Shown piece after piece: positions 16,965 through 24,450 of a stretch of DNA of 64,000 nt (positions are counted from its first letter, which is position 1; every line of letters starts with the position of its first letter). The stretch is taken from contig NZ_CP095053.1 in assembly GCF_022921095.1 (NCBI RefSeq), positions 4,630,501-4,694,500 of the forward strand, read 5' to 3'. The stretch is from Hymenobacter aerilatus. Its GTDB lineage: Bacteria; Bacteroidota; Bacteroidia; Cytophagales; Hymenobacteraceae. A program made the position numbers and the translations under genes. Below the pieces are notes generated by a model, which was not told where the DNA came from, did not search any database, and saw only the letters and a program-made list of their open reading frames with translations.

Positions 16965-19349
16965 CTACGACCCGCAAGCCTCGCAGGCGTCCGGATTATC
17001 TAGTGAGCAAGCCATGTCGCTTTGGTTCTGGGCGACGTTGGCGTAGACCGGCTCCAGTGTTTCGGCGGCTTGTTTCTCCACCGTGAACTTGATGGCGTCG
17101 GCGGCGGCTTTGGTGCGCAGGTAGTACATGCCGGTTTTCAGACCCTTCTTCCAGCTGTGGAAGTGCATGCTGGTGAGCTTGCCGAAGTTCACGTTTTGCA
17201 CGTGCAGGTTCAGGCTCTGGCTTTGGCAGATGTACGCGCCCCGGTCGGCCGACATATCAATGATGCGGCGCTGCGAGATTTCCCACACCGTCTTATACAG
17301 ATCCTTGATGTGCTGCGGAATCCGGTCGATGTTCTGCACCGAGCCGTTGGCCGCAATGATTTCCTGCTTCATCTGGTCGCTCCACAGGTTCAGGGCCACC
17401 AGGTCTTTCAGCAGGTGCTTGTTCACTACCATGAACTCGCCCGAGAGCACGCGCCGCACGTAGATGTTGCTCGTATAAGGCTCAAAAGATTCGTTGTTGC
17501 CCAAGATCTGCGCCGTGCTGGCGGTAGGCATAGGCGCTACCAGCAACGAGTTGCGCACGCCGTGCTCCACTACCTCGGCACGCAGCGTTTCCCAGTCCCA
17601 CCGGCCCGACTCGGGCGTTACGCCCCACAGGTCGAACTGGAACTTGCCCTGGCTCAGCGGCGAGCCGGGGAAGGTCTCGTACGCACCGTCTTTGATGGCC
17701 AGGTCCTTGGAGGCCGTCATGGCCGCGAAGTAGATGGTCTCGAAGATGTCCTTGTTCAGGCCGCTGGCTTCGTCGCTTTCAAACGGCATCCGCAGGGCAA
17801 TAAACGTATCAGCCAGTCCCTGCACGCCCAGCCCGATGGGACGGTGGCGGAAGTTGCTGCGCTGCGTTTCGGGCACGGGGTAGTAGTTCACGTCAATCAC
17901 CTTGTTCAGGTTCAGCGTGGTCTGGTACGTTACCTCGTACAGCTTGTCGTGGTCGAAGGTGGTGTTGCCCTGCGCGTCGGTTACGAGGTAGCGGGGTAGG
18001 GCCAGCGAGGCCAGGTTGCACACCGCAATTTCGTCCTTGTCGGTGTACTCCATAATCTCGGTGCACAGGTTCGAGGACTTAATCACGCCCAGGTTCTGCT
18101 GGTTGCTCTTGCCGTTGGCGGCGTCCTTGAATAGCATGTATGGCGTGCCGGTCTCGGTCTGGCTTTCCAGAATGGCAAACCACAGCTCCTGCGCCTTGAT
18201 GGTCTTGCGGCCGCGGCCTTCCTTCTCGTACTTCATGTACAAGCGCTCAAACTCGGGGCCCCAGGTGGTGTCCAGGCCGGGGCACTCGTGGGGGCACATC
18301 AGCGTCCACATGCCGTTTTCTTCCACGCGCTTCATGAACAAGTCGGGCGTCCAGAGGGCGTAGAACAGGTCGCGGGCGCGGTTTTCCTCCTTGCCGTGGT
18401 TCTTCTTCAGGTCCAGGAAGTCGAAAATATCGGCGTGCCAGGGCTCCAGGTAGATGGCGAAAGCGCCCTTGCGCTTGCCGCCGCCCTGGTCCACGTAGCG
18501 GGCCGTGTCGTTGAACACCTTCAGCATGGGCACCAGGCCGTTAGAGTTGCCGTTGGTGCCTTTGATGTAGGAGCCCGTAGCGCGCACGTTGTGCACAGCC
18601 AAGCCGATACCACCAGCCGACTGCGAAATCAGCGCGCAGTTCTTCAGCGTGTCGTAGATGCCCTCAATGGAGTCGTCCTTCATCGTGAGCAGGAAGCACG
18701 ACGACATCTGTGGCTTGGGCGTGCCCGCGTTGAACAGGGTAGGCGTAGCGTGCGTCATCCACCGCTCCGACATCATGTTGTAGGTCTTGATAACTGAGTC
18801 GATGTCGTTCTTGTGAATGCCTACCGATACGCGCATCAGCATGTGCTGGGGACGCTCTACAATCTTGCCATCGAGGCGCAGCAGGTAGGAGCGCTCCAGG
18901 GTCTTGAAGCCGAAGAAGTCGTAGTTGTAGTCGCGGTCGTAGATGATGGCCGAATCCAGCGTATGGGCGTGGTTATGAATCACTTCCCACACATCCTTGG
19001 CGATGAGCGAGGCGTTTTCGCCGTTTTTGGGGTCCTCGTAGGTGTAGAGGCGCTTCATCGTGCTCGAAAACGACTTCGAGGTCACCTTATGCAGGTTGCT
19101 TACCGCAATGCGGGCGGCCAGAATGGCGTAGTCGGGGTGCTTGGTAGTGAGCGAAGCAGAAGTTTCGGCAGCTAGGTTGTCCAGCTCCACGGTGGTCACG
19201 CCATCGTAGATGCCGTCAATCACTTTCTTGGCCACCTCAATCGGCGACACGAAATCCATATTCAGCCCGTAGCAGAGCTTTTCAATGCGGGCCGTTACTT
19301 TATCGAATTTTACGGATTCGCGGCGACCGTCGCGTTTGATTACCAACAT
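16965..19349 (-). CDS. nrdA: Ribonucleoside-diphosphate reductase, alpha (large) subunit, class Ia
   Basis: NrdA reduces ribonucleoside diphosphates to deoxyribonucleotides with the NrdB radical subunit. The start is set at the ATG at 19349, where the ATP-cone begins (MLVIKRDGRRESVKFDKVT); a further 20 upstream codons are open but not family-like. Core elements seen are MSSCFLLTMKDDSIEG, QSAGGIGLAVHNVRATG, NLCTEIMEY, FRHRPIGLGVQGLAD and PMPTASTAQILGN. The tail ends CEACGS, the redox-active C-terminal cysteine pair. At 794 residues it has the usual length, and the ATP-cone predicts dATP feedback inhibition. nrdB lies upstream on the same strand but 1.17 kb away, separated by a repeat/GIY-YIG island. 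Confidence 0.97.
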   Translation of the reverse strand: MLVIKRDGRRESVKFDKVTARIEKLCYGLNMDFVSPIEVAKKVIDGIYDGVTTVELDNLAAETSASLTTKHPDYAILAARIAVSNLHKVTSKSFSSTMKRLYTYEDPKNGENASLIAKDVWEVIHNHAHTLDSAIIYDRDYNYDFFGFKTLERSYLLRLDGKIVERPQHMLMRVSVGIHKNDIDSVIKTYNMMSERWMTHATPTLFNAGTPKPQMSSCFLLTMKDDSIEGIYDTLKNCALISQSAGGIGLAVHNVRATGSYIKGTNGNSNGLVPMLKVFNDTARYVDQGGGKRKGAFAIYLEPWHADIFDFLDLKKNHGKEENRARDLFYALWTPDLFMKRVEENGMWTLMCPHECPGLDTTWGPEFERLYMKYEKEGRGRKTIKAQELWFAILESQTETGTPYMLFKDAANGKSNQQNLGVIKSSNLCTEIMEYTDKDEIAVCNLASLALPRYLVTDAQGNTTFDHDKLYEVTYQTTLNLNKVIDVNYYPVPETQRSNFRHRPIGLGVQGLADTFIALRMPFESDEASGLNKDIFETIYFAAMTASKDLAIKDGAYETFPGSPLSQGKFQFDLWGVTPESGRWDWETLRAEVVEHGVRNSLLVAPMPTASTAQILGNNESFEPYTSNIYVRRVLSGEFMVVNKHLLKDLVALNLWSDQMKQEIIAANGSVQNIDRIPQHIKDLYKTVWEISQRRIIDMSADRGAYICQSQSLNLHVQNVNFGKLTSMHFHSWKKGLKTGMYYLRTKAAADAIKFTVEKQAAETLEPVYANVAQNQSDMACSLDNPDACEACGS

Positions 19350-19504
19350 AGGCGTAGCGGTTTGATGGGTTAGGATAAGCGAAGCCCTACCCTGGAGGGG
19401 CGTAGGCACTGATGCGAAAAAGGATGAGTCGAAGGAACTTTTCGACTATTGATAGTCGGAAGATATTCGTCTCGAAGGTGTAGGACAAACCTTTCCTTTA
19501 GAAG

Positions 19505-19513
19505 TTTTCCACA
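19505..19513 (+). promoter_or_regulatory. One-mismatch DnaA-box-like site upstream of nrdA
   Basis: TTTTCCACA differs by one base from the DnaA consensus TTATCCACA and lies about 155 bp upstream of the nrdA start. A 7-bp hairpin (CGACTAT-TG-ATAGTCG, 19443-19458) lies between them. As a single near-match it may be chance, but it echoes the perfect boxes ahead of nrdB. Confidence 0.3.
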
Positions 19514-19664
19514 TAATCGCAAAGCGGTAGTGCTCAGCCGCTTTTTGCATAGAAACTAAAGAATATAGCAATGAAAAATTGCTAGTGAAATAGGGTTGCG
19601 AATTTGCCGGAAGAATGGTATTGTAGGAGGTAGGCGCACAGCTATTTGCCATCCCGCGCCCATC

Positions 19665-19960
19665 TGTCATCCTGAGCTTGTGAAGGACCTCTCCACGTTA
19701 GAGTAAGTCATTATCGCATCACTCAAAAACATCTGTCCTCCTGAGCATTCCGCGCATCAAGCGGCGACGAAGGACCTTCTCACGTCACAACGAGTTGTAG
19801 TACTACCTTATCAAAAGCGTCTGTCATCCTGAGCATTCCGCGCATCAAGCGGCGACGAAGGGCCTTCTCACGGCAGAACAAAAATCGTATTAACGACTCG
19901 TTCTCGCATCAGAAGGTCCTTCGTCGCCGCTTGATGCGCGGAATGCTCAGGATAACAGAT
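19665..19960. repeat. Cluster of four GTCATCCTGAGC-type repeat units between nrdA and the GIY-YIG gene
   Basis: Three forward units start near 19665, 19732 and 19821 (TGTCATCCTGAGC or TGTCCTCCTGAGC followed by a GAAGGACCT-type end). One reverse unit spans 19910-19960. The second and third carry the same insert, GCATTCCGCGCATCAAGCGGC, and the third and fourth make a long inverted repeat. Together they fill most of the 630-bp gap 19350-19979. The last unit ends about 20 bp before the GIY-YIG start codon. Confidence 0.85.
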
Positions 19961-19979
19961 AGATAATTAAGATTAAAAT

Positions 19980-20264
19980 ATGCCTTACTACGTCTATATC
20001 ACCACCAACCCCGCCCGCAACGTCCTCTATATCGGCATCACTAACGACCTCCGCAACCGCATCGCACAGCACTATGAAAGTCGTGGCACTACACAATCCT
20101 TCGCCGGGCGCTATTTCTGCTATAACCTGCTCTACTTCGAAGAATATACAGATAGCAAAGCGGCCATCAGCCGCGAGAAAGAGCTAAAAGGCTGGACGCG
20201 GGCAAAGAAAGATGCCTTGATTGCGACGCAAAATCCGCAGTGGGAGTTTTTGGAGGTAGGGTAG
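19980..20264 (+). CDS. Small GIY-YIG endonuclease-like protein
   Basis: A 94-residue single-domain GIY-YIG protein: YVYITT (4-9) and LYIGITND (16-23) form the core strands, Arg25/Arg27 follow, and REKELKGW (65-72) and NPQWEFL near the end are the usual C-terminal conserved stretches. Such proteins (COG2827 type) are predicted single-strand or branched-DNA nucleases without proven function. The stop codon TAG lies inside the GGTAG tandem array. The gene lies between nrdB and nrdA on the opposite strand, with palindromic repeats on both sides. It is paralogous to the gene at 47882-48172. Confidence 0.9.
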   Translation: MPYYVYITTNPARNVLYIGITNDLRNRIAQHYESRGTTQSFAGRYFCYNLLYFEEYTDSKAAISREKELKGWTRAKKDALIATQNPQWEFLEVG

Positions 20265-20370
20265 GGTAGGGTAGGGTAGGGTAGGGTAGGGTAGGGTAGG
20301 GTAGGGTAGGGTAGGGTAGGGTAGGGTAGGGTAGGGTAGGGTAGGGTAGGGTAGGGTAGGGTAGGGTAGG
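20255..20370 (+). repeat. GGTAG pentanucleotide tandem array, about 23 copies
   Basis: From 20255 to 20370 the sequence is an uninterrupted run of GGTAG (116 bp, 23.2 units, no imperfect copy seen). Read in register it is (GGGTA)n, so it holds more than twenty GGG tracts two bases apart, a strong G-quadruplex pattern on the plus strand. It overlaps the 3' end of the GIY-YIG gene and supplies its stop codon. The antisense frames translate to a meaningless TLPYP repeat. It should be highly prone to slippage. Confidence 0.97.
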
Positions 20371-20380
20371 CATAAAAAAA

Positions 20381-20490
20381 CGCCTGTCATCCTGAGCGGA
20401 GCGAAGGACCTTATCACGGTAGAACGACAAGCGTAACAACGACTTGTTGTAAAGTAAAAAGGTCCTTCGCTCCGCTCAGGATGACAGGCG
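20381..20490. repeat. Palindromic repeat unit (family A) with perfect 32-nt arms
   Basis: The arm at 20381-20412 (CGCCTGTCATCCTGAGCGG...) is exactly complementary to 20459-20490, with 46 nt between. It lies between the GGTAG array and the nrdB stop codon. Any transcript leaving nrdB must pass through this hairpin, so it may act as a terminator or stability element. Confidence 0.9.
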
Positions 20491-20522
20491 ATGTAGGAAG
20501 CGGCTAAGCAGCCAATAGCTGC

Positions 20523-21485
20523 TTAAAAATCCTCGTCCAGCGAGAAAACGTTGTCCTGACGGTCGGCCATTACACCGGCTTTCTGGTACTCGGCCACGCG
20601 CTTCTCGAAGAAGTTGGTTTTGCCCTGCAACGAAATCATCTCCATGAAATCGAAGGGGTTGGTGGCGTTGTAAATCTTGCCGCAGCCCAGAGCTACCAGC
20701 AGGCGGTCGGCCACAAACTCGATGTACTGCGACATGCTCTGTGCGTTCATGCCAATCAGGTTTACAGGTAGGGCGTCGGTCACAAACTCCTGCTCAATGG
20801 TCACCGCGTCGCGGATGATTTCCTGCACGCGAGCCTCGGGTAGCTTGTTCTGCAAATGGTCGCGGTAGAGCAAGCAGGCAAAGTCACAGTGTAGGCCCTC
20901 GTCTCTGGAAATCAGCTCGTTAGAGAACGTAAGACCGGGCATCAGACCGCGCTTTTTCAGCCAGAAAATAGAGCAGAACGAGCCCGAGAAGAAAATGCCT
21001 TCTACGGCGGCAAATGCAATCAGGCGCTCCGTGAAATTCTCAGAATTGATCCACTTGATAGCCCACTCGCCTTTCTTCTTCACGCAGGGTACAGTTTCCA
21101 GCGCGTTGAAGAGGCGGTCTTTTTCCTGCGGGTTTTTCACGTAGGTGTCAATCAGCAGAGAGTAGGTTTCCGAATGGATGTTTTCCATCATCACCTGGAA
21201 ACCGTAGAAGCAGCGGGCCTCAGCCGACTGCACTTCCTGCATGAAGTTGACAGCTAGGTTTTCGTTTACGATACCGTCGGAAGCAGCGAAGAAGGCCAGC
21301 ACGTGCGAGATGAAGTGCCGCTCGCCGTCGTTCAAACTATCCCAGTCCTTTTGGTCCTGGCCTAGGTCAATTTCCTCGGCCGTCCAGAACGAGGCCTCGG
21401 CCTGCTTGTACATCTGCCACATATCGTTGTGCTGGATGGGAAACAACACGAAACGGTTGGGATTTTCGGTCAGTAAGGGTTCCAT
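20523..21485 (-). CDS. nrdB: Ribonucleoside-diphosphate reductase, beta (radical) subunit, class Ia
   Basis: NrdB houses the di-iron site and tyrosyl radical that NrdA uses. The start is the ATG at 21485 (MEPLLTENPNRFVLFPI); the longer frame from 21530 begins with TTG. All expected ligands can be placed: Asp70, Glu101 and His104 in ENIHSETY, Glu162 in AVEG, Glu196 and His199 in RDEGLHCDF. The radical Tyr108 is present, so this is a standard Fe-Tyr enzyme rather than a Mn/Fe variant lacking it. Length is 320 residues. The gene is divergent from rplU, and the shared 469-bp upstream region carries DnaA boxes, a possible coupling of dNTP synthesis to replication. Confidence 0.97.
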   Translation of the reverse strand: MEPLLTENPNRFVLFPIQHNDMWQMYKQAEASFWTAEEIDLGQDQKDWDSLNDGERHFISHVLAFFAASDGIVNENLAVNFMQEVQSAEARCFYGFQVMMENIHSETYSLLIDTYVKNPQEKDRLFNALETVPCVKKKGEWAIKWINSENFTERLIAFAAVEGIFFSGSFCSIFWLKKRGLMPGLTFSNELISRDEGLHCDFACLLYRDHLQNKLPEARVQEIIRDAVTIEQEFVTDALPVNLIGMNAQSMSQYIEFVADRLLVALGCGKIYNATNPFDFMEMISLQGKTNFFEKRVAEYQKAGVMADRQDNVFSLDEDF

Positions 21486-21517
21486 AAGCTGAAGTTGTAA
21501 GTAACCGGGGTAGAAAT

Positions 21518-21540
21518 ACCGACCAGCCAAGCTGGTCGGT
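21518..21540 (-). promoter_or_regulatory. Perfect 10-bp hairpin just upstream of nrdB
   Basis: ACCGACCAGC (21518-21527) pairs with GCTGGTCGGT (21531-21540) over a 3-nt loop, 33 bp upstream of the nrdB start. It is too close to the start to be a promoter operator of normal geometry, but could be a 5'-UTR structure affecting translation. No T tract follows. Confidence 0.5.
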
Positions 21541-21749
21541 AAGGCAACACGCCGCAGGGCGTAAGGTTATGGCAGAGTGTTACACCCCATAGCTTGCTGC
21601 TTCTTCAAAGATAGTCGACCTGCCTCCGAACGCGGCCGTGGAACATCATTTTTTGTGTATTAATTTTTTAGTATGGCTTTGATATGAAACGGGCTATATT
21701 TCTCATAATGGGATAGAGTAAAAAGTCAATTCTATCAAAAAGAGAAAAG

Positions 21750-21789
21750 TTATCCACATTTTGGGTGTGGACAATGTGGTTTATCCACA
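21750..21789. promoter_or_regulatory. DnaA-box cluster in AT-rich divergent region (nrdB / rplU)
   Basis: Two perfect DnaA boxes TTATCCACA lie at 21750-21758 and 21781-21789, both on the plus strand. A one-mismatch box TTGTCCACA lies on the minus strand between them (21766-21774). The surrounding 21640-21900 is strikingly AT-rich. Three boxes in 40 bp is far above chance. Established parallels are DnaA control of nrdAB in Escherichia coli and replication origins. Both are possible here: transcription diverges away on each side (nrdB left, rplU right), as around many origins. Confidence 0.7.
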
Positions 21790-21890
21790 AAATTTGTATT
21801 CGCGTGTTCTTTAATAGAAGGATTACATGTAGCAACGAAAAGGAAAAGGATGTCAATAAAAGGCGAGTAGATGAAGATTAGCGAGTTAGG

Positions 21891-21922
21891 TTTGCAAATC
21901 TGAATTTAACCAGCTACTTTTG
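21891..21922 (+). promoter_or_regulatory. Bacteroidota promoter of rplU-rpmA
   Basis: TTTG at 21891-21894, 20 bp spacer, then TACTTTTG at 21915-21922: an excellent match to the -33 TTTG / -7 TAnnTTTG promoter of this phylum. The start codon of rplU follows 33 bp later. Confidence 0.8.
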
Positions 21923-21954
21923 CCTTCCATTTTTCAGAAACCGCGAAGACACTG

Positions 21955-22260
21955 ATGTACGCAATCGTCGATATAGCTGGCAAGCAGACCAAGGTCGAAG
22001 CCGACAAGTTCGTTTACACCCACAAGCTGGCTGGCAACGTCGGCGATTCGGTAGAGCTGGGCAATGCCCTGCTGACCGATGACAACGGCACCATTTCCAT
22101 CGGTGCGCCTACCCTGGATGTGAAAGTGACCGGTACCATCCTGGCGCACGTGAAGAGCGACAAAGTGCTGGTGTTTAAGAAGAAACGCCGCAAAGGCCAC
22201 CGCAAACTGAACGGTCACCGTCAGGACTACACCAAAGTACAAATCAACAGCATCGGCTAG
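21955..22260 (+). CDS. rplU: 50S ribosomal protein bL21
   Basis: The 101-residue product opens MYAIVDIAGKQTKVEADKF and contains the L21 core GDSVELGNALLT, KVTGTILAHVKSDKVLVFKKKRRK and the basic RNA-binding tail KGHRKLNGHRQDYTKVQINSI. bL21 binds 23S rRNA in the large subunit. It is followed by rpmA 111 bp downstream, the near-universal order, and preceded by a strong phylum-type promoter. The gap to rpmA is occupied by an imperfect inverted repeat. Confidence 0.98.
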   Translation: MYAIVDIAGKQTKVEADKFVYTHKLAGNVGDSVELGNALLTDDNGTISIGAPTLDVKVTGTILAHVKSDKVLVFKKKRRKGHRKLNGHRQDYTKVQINSIG

Positions 22261-22265
22261 TTTTA

Positions 22266-22364
22266 TAGCAGTTAGCTGATGGCTTTTAGCTGTTAGCTTG
22301 CAGTTTGACTAGCTTGCGCTTTACACAAAAAGCTAACGGCTAATAGCCAGTAGCTAAAAGCTTA
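22266..22364. repeat. Imperfect inverted repeat between rplU and rpmA
   Basis: TAGCTGATGGCTTTTAGCTG followed by TTAGCTT on the left is mirrored by AAGCTAACGGCTAATAGCC then AGTAGCTAAAAGCTT on the right. The word TTAGCT and its complement recur many times. This looks like a small palindromic insertion or an RNA hairpin that could adjust the rplU:rpmA ratio. Confidence 0.6.
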
Positions 22365-22371
22365 AAACAAC

Positions 22372-22671
22372 ATGGCACACAAGAAAGGTGTCGGCTCGTC
22401 TAACAACGGCCGCGAATCGCATAGCAAGCGCCTTGGCGTAAAAATCTACGGTGGTCAGAGCATCATCTCGGGCAACATCATCGTGCGTCAGCGCGGTACC
22501 AAGCACCACGCTGGTCAGAACGTAGGGATGGGCAAAGACCACACCCTGTTCGCCATGATCGACGGCACGGTACAGTTCCGCAAAGGCCGCGGCGACCGTT
22601 CGTTTGTATCGGTTGTTCCCGCCGAAGTGTCTGCCGCTGAGGTAACGACTGCACCCGAAGTAACTGCTTAG
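22372..22671 (+). CDS. rpmA: 50S ribosomal protein bL27
   Basis: The 99-residue product starts MAHKKGVGSSNNGRESHSKR, the invariant bL27 N-terminus, and continues LGVKIYGGQSIISGNIIVRQRG and GMGKDHTLFAMIDGTVQF. The extreme N-terminus reaches toward the peptidyl-transferase centre in family structures, and no extra cleavable leader is present (unlike Firmicutes). A Glu/Val/Thr-rich tail (about 85-99) extends past the core. Second gene of the rplU-rpmA operon, ended by a very strong terminator. Confidence 0.98.
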   Translation: MAHKKGVGSSNNGRESHSKRLGVKIYGGQSIISGNIIVRQRGTKHHAGQNVGMGKDHTLFAMIDGTVQFRKGRGDRSFVSVVPAEVSAAEVTTAPEVTA

Positions 22672-22680
22672 TTTACTGTA

Positions 22681-22734
22681 AACTAAACACGAAAAGGGGC
22701 CATCCGCACGGATGGCCCCTTTTCGTGTTTAGTT
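22681..22734. terminator. Bidirectional terminator, perfect 26-bp palindrome
   Basis: Bases 22681-22706 are exactly complementary to 22709-22734; the stem contains GGGGCCATCCG flanked by AAAA/TTTT. It lies 9 bp after rpmA and 10 bp before the end of the convergent cyclase gene, so it can stop both transcripts. Confidence 0.92.
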
Positions 22735-22744
22735 CGTAGCAGGC

Positions 22745-23515
22745 CTACTTCAGCAAGGCATATAGAACCGGCTTGCTGGGGCTGGCATCTAGCGCTAGAC
22801 TGGTGATTTGCAGATTGAGTAGGTATAGACCATCTTCTATTGCATCGGGTACAAAGATCAGCTCCGTGATGGTGGCACTTTGGCGGGTGGCGTGCGGATA
22901 TTGCCAGAAAGCATGGTGCGCCAGCAGTTGGCCGCCATCTTCTTCACGGTCTACACTAGGTAGGTCCAGCAGCAGGTGGTCGATGTGGTGGTCGGCTAGA
23001 TAGTATGCCAGAGCGGGCTCCAGGTAGGGCGGGTTGGTGCCAGAGTAATGCCGGGTGCGCTTGGCGCGGTGGTTGGGGAGCGTGCGCAGCACCAAAGCCT
23101 CGGGCACAATGGCCGCATCAGGGCCCTTTTCCAGTTCGCGCTGCAAGTCGGCTAGCAGTACCACCTGGTCGCCGTTGGGTAGGGGGCGGGGCTGCACCGA
23201 CACCAGCCGCGCCACAAACAGAAAGCGCCGCAGGCAATGGCTGAGCAGCGCGCCTGGCTCGGCTGAGATGTGGCCGTAGCACTCCGTATGCGTGCCGTTG
23301 CCGTGGGGTGTAAGGTGCACACGCTTGTAGTTGGTACTACCACCTTCGGCTACGCTTCCCACAAAATCCCCCACCCGAATAGTTTCCACTTCTACCGGCT
23401 CAGCCCAAAAGCAGCTTACCTGCTCCGGGCCGGGCGCCAGGGGTAGGGAAATATCCAACGGCGCGCTGGGGTCGAAGGAGTACATGCGGCCGCGGTAGGG
23501 ATAGGTAGCGAGCAT
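22745..23515 (-). CDS. Cyclase / kynurenine-formamidase-like metal hydrolase
   Basis: The 256-residue protein carries the cyclase-family motif in the form HGNGTHTECYGH (about 90-101), in which His and the acidic residue bind the catalytic metal. VEALVLRT-like and LLLDLPSVDREEDGG segments follow, and the end is NLQITSLALDASPSKPVLYAL. Family members hydrolyse formamides or amides (for example N-formylkynurenine) or act in polyketide cyclisation. The canonical motif HxGTHxDxPxH is altered (Glu-Cys in place of Asp-x-Pro), so the substrate may differ from kynurenine formamidase. No signal peptide. A later ATG (MYSF, 10 codons in) is an alternative start. Confidence 0.75.
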   Translation of the reverse strand: MLATYPYRGRMYSFDPSAPLDISLPLAPGPEQVSCFWAEPVEVETIRVGDFVGSVAEGGSTNYKRVHLTPHGNGTHTECYGHISAEPGALLSHCLRRFLFVARLVSVQPRPLPNGDQVVLLADLQRELEKGPDAAIVPEALVLRTLPNHRAKRTRHYSGTNPPYLEPALAYYLADHHIDHLLLDLPSVDREEDGGQLLAHHAFWQYPHATRQSATITELIFVPDAIEDGLYLLNLQITSLALDASPSKPVLYALLK

Positions 23516-23553
23516 TCGGTGAAATCGTGAGCTTGTGAAGTTGAATGAAAACC

Positions 23554-23657
23554 GCCTGTCATCCTGAGCAGAACGAAGGACCTTCTCACGACTGAGCGAG
23601 TCGTTGATACGGCTGTTGTTCAGGTGAAGGCCCTTCGTTCTGCTCAGGATGACAGGC
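23554..23657. repeat. Palindromic repeat unit (family A)
   Basis: The left arm (GCCTGTCATCCTGAGCAGAA...) from 23554 and the right arm ending 23657 (GCTCAGGATGACAGGC) match over about 30 nt with one mismatch. It sits between two leftward genes and ends 6 bp before the alpha/beta-hydrolase stop codon, so it could also act as that gene's terminator. Confidence 0.88.
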
Positions 23658-23662
23658 TTCTT

Positions 23663-24325
23663 TTACAATAAGTGACCTTTTGACTTAAGCATTCCATTCA
23701 AAATAACGCTGATTTCTCTGGCGTGCGTGAGGACCATGAAATGGCCACCACCTGGAATGAGATAGTCGACGGGCGAAGGGCCAGGCGGGAATACCCGGTC
23801 GCGGGTGCCTAATATTTGCACGCCCCGGCCTATATCGGTGCTGTCCCAGTGCAAGAGTCGGTCGATGGCCCAGCGGGTATACACCGGCTCCATGTCGCGC
23901 AGAATCTCACGGAACAGGTGATACTCCTCTCTATTGTTGATACCAAAATACCATTGACCCACGCGGGGCAACAGCTTGAGCAACTGTGGTGGTACCAACT
24001 TGTAGATACCCGTATTGCGAATTATGCGCAGAAGAGGCGGCAGGCAATCGGCATCCGGGATGCTGCTGATGAGCACAGCCCGCGCCATAGGCCGTAGCCG
24101 ACACATTTCTAGCGCTACGACACCTCCGAAGGATACGCCTACCAGCAAGCAGGGCTCGTTGGACACTACGCGCTCGGCCATGCGGGCTACGTAGTGGGGT
24201 AGGGATTCGCGCGGCTCGGGCGTAAGCCACGGCAGCACCTGAGTTTCGGTGTGCAGGAGTGGCTGCAAGTGACGGAAAATACGCTCATCGGCGCCCAGCC
24301 CCGGAAACAGGTATACCTTCATCAC
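23663..24325 (-). CDS. Alpha/beta-fold hydrolase
   Basis: The 220-residue protein begins MMKVYLFPGLGADERIF, the oxyanion region, and has the nucleophile elbow GVSFGG (Ser near 65), the acidic residue in LGTRDRVFPP (about 176) and the catalytic His in IPGGGHFMV (about 194), a full Ser-Asp-His triad. It is shorter than most alpha/beta hydrolases, with a modest cap. No signal peptide. Substrate not predictable. A family-A palindrome follows its stop codon. Confidence 0.8.
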   Translation of the reverse strand: MMKVYLFPGLGADERIFRHLQPLLHTETQVLPWLTPEPRESLPHYVARMAERVVSNEPCLLVGVSFGGVVALEMCRLRPMARAVLISSIPDADCLPPLLRIIRNTGIYKLVPPQLLKLLPRVGQWYFGINNREEYHLFREILRDMEPVYTRWAIDRLLHWDSTDIGRGVQILGTRDRVFPPGPSPVDYLIPGGGHFMVLTHAREISVILNGMLKSKGHLL

Positions 24326-24450
24326 AGATGTTGTCTAAACCACGGATTCGGCCGTATTTATCGAATTACACGGATTCTGTAGAGGAATCAGGTAATGGTT
24401 GTTTATCGAAATTGACCACAAATTTCGTTGCAATCCGAACGAAGCTGTAG

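Noticed and set aside
17022..17999. 325-codon open frame opposite nrdA
   Set aside because: Antisense shadow of NrdA; low-complexity Val/His/Leu/Gly composition and no motif.
20255..20370. CRISPR array
   Set aside because: The 5-bp units have no spacers and no cas genes are nearby; it is a simple microsatellite.
20167..20439. Leftward frames translating to repeated TLPYP
   Set aside because: They are translations of the GGTAG tandem array and adjoining repeats, not a protein.
21541..21600. Cobalamin riboswitch upstream of nrdB
   Set aside because: Class Ia reductase does not need B12 and the conserved B12-box sequence is not visible.
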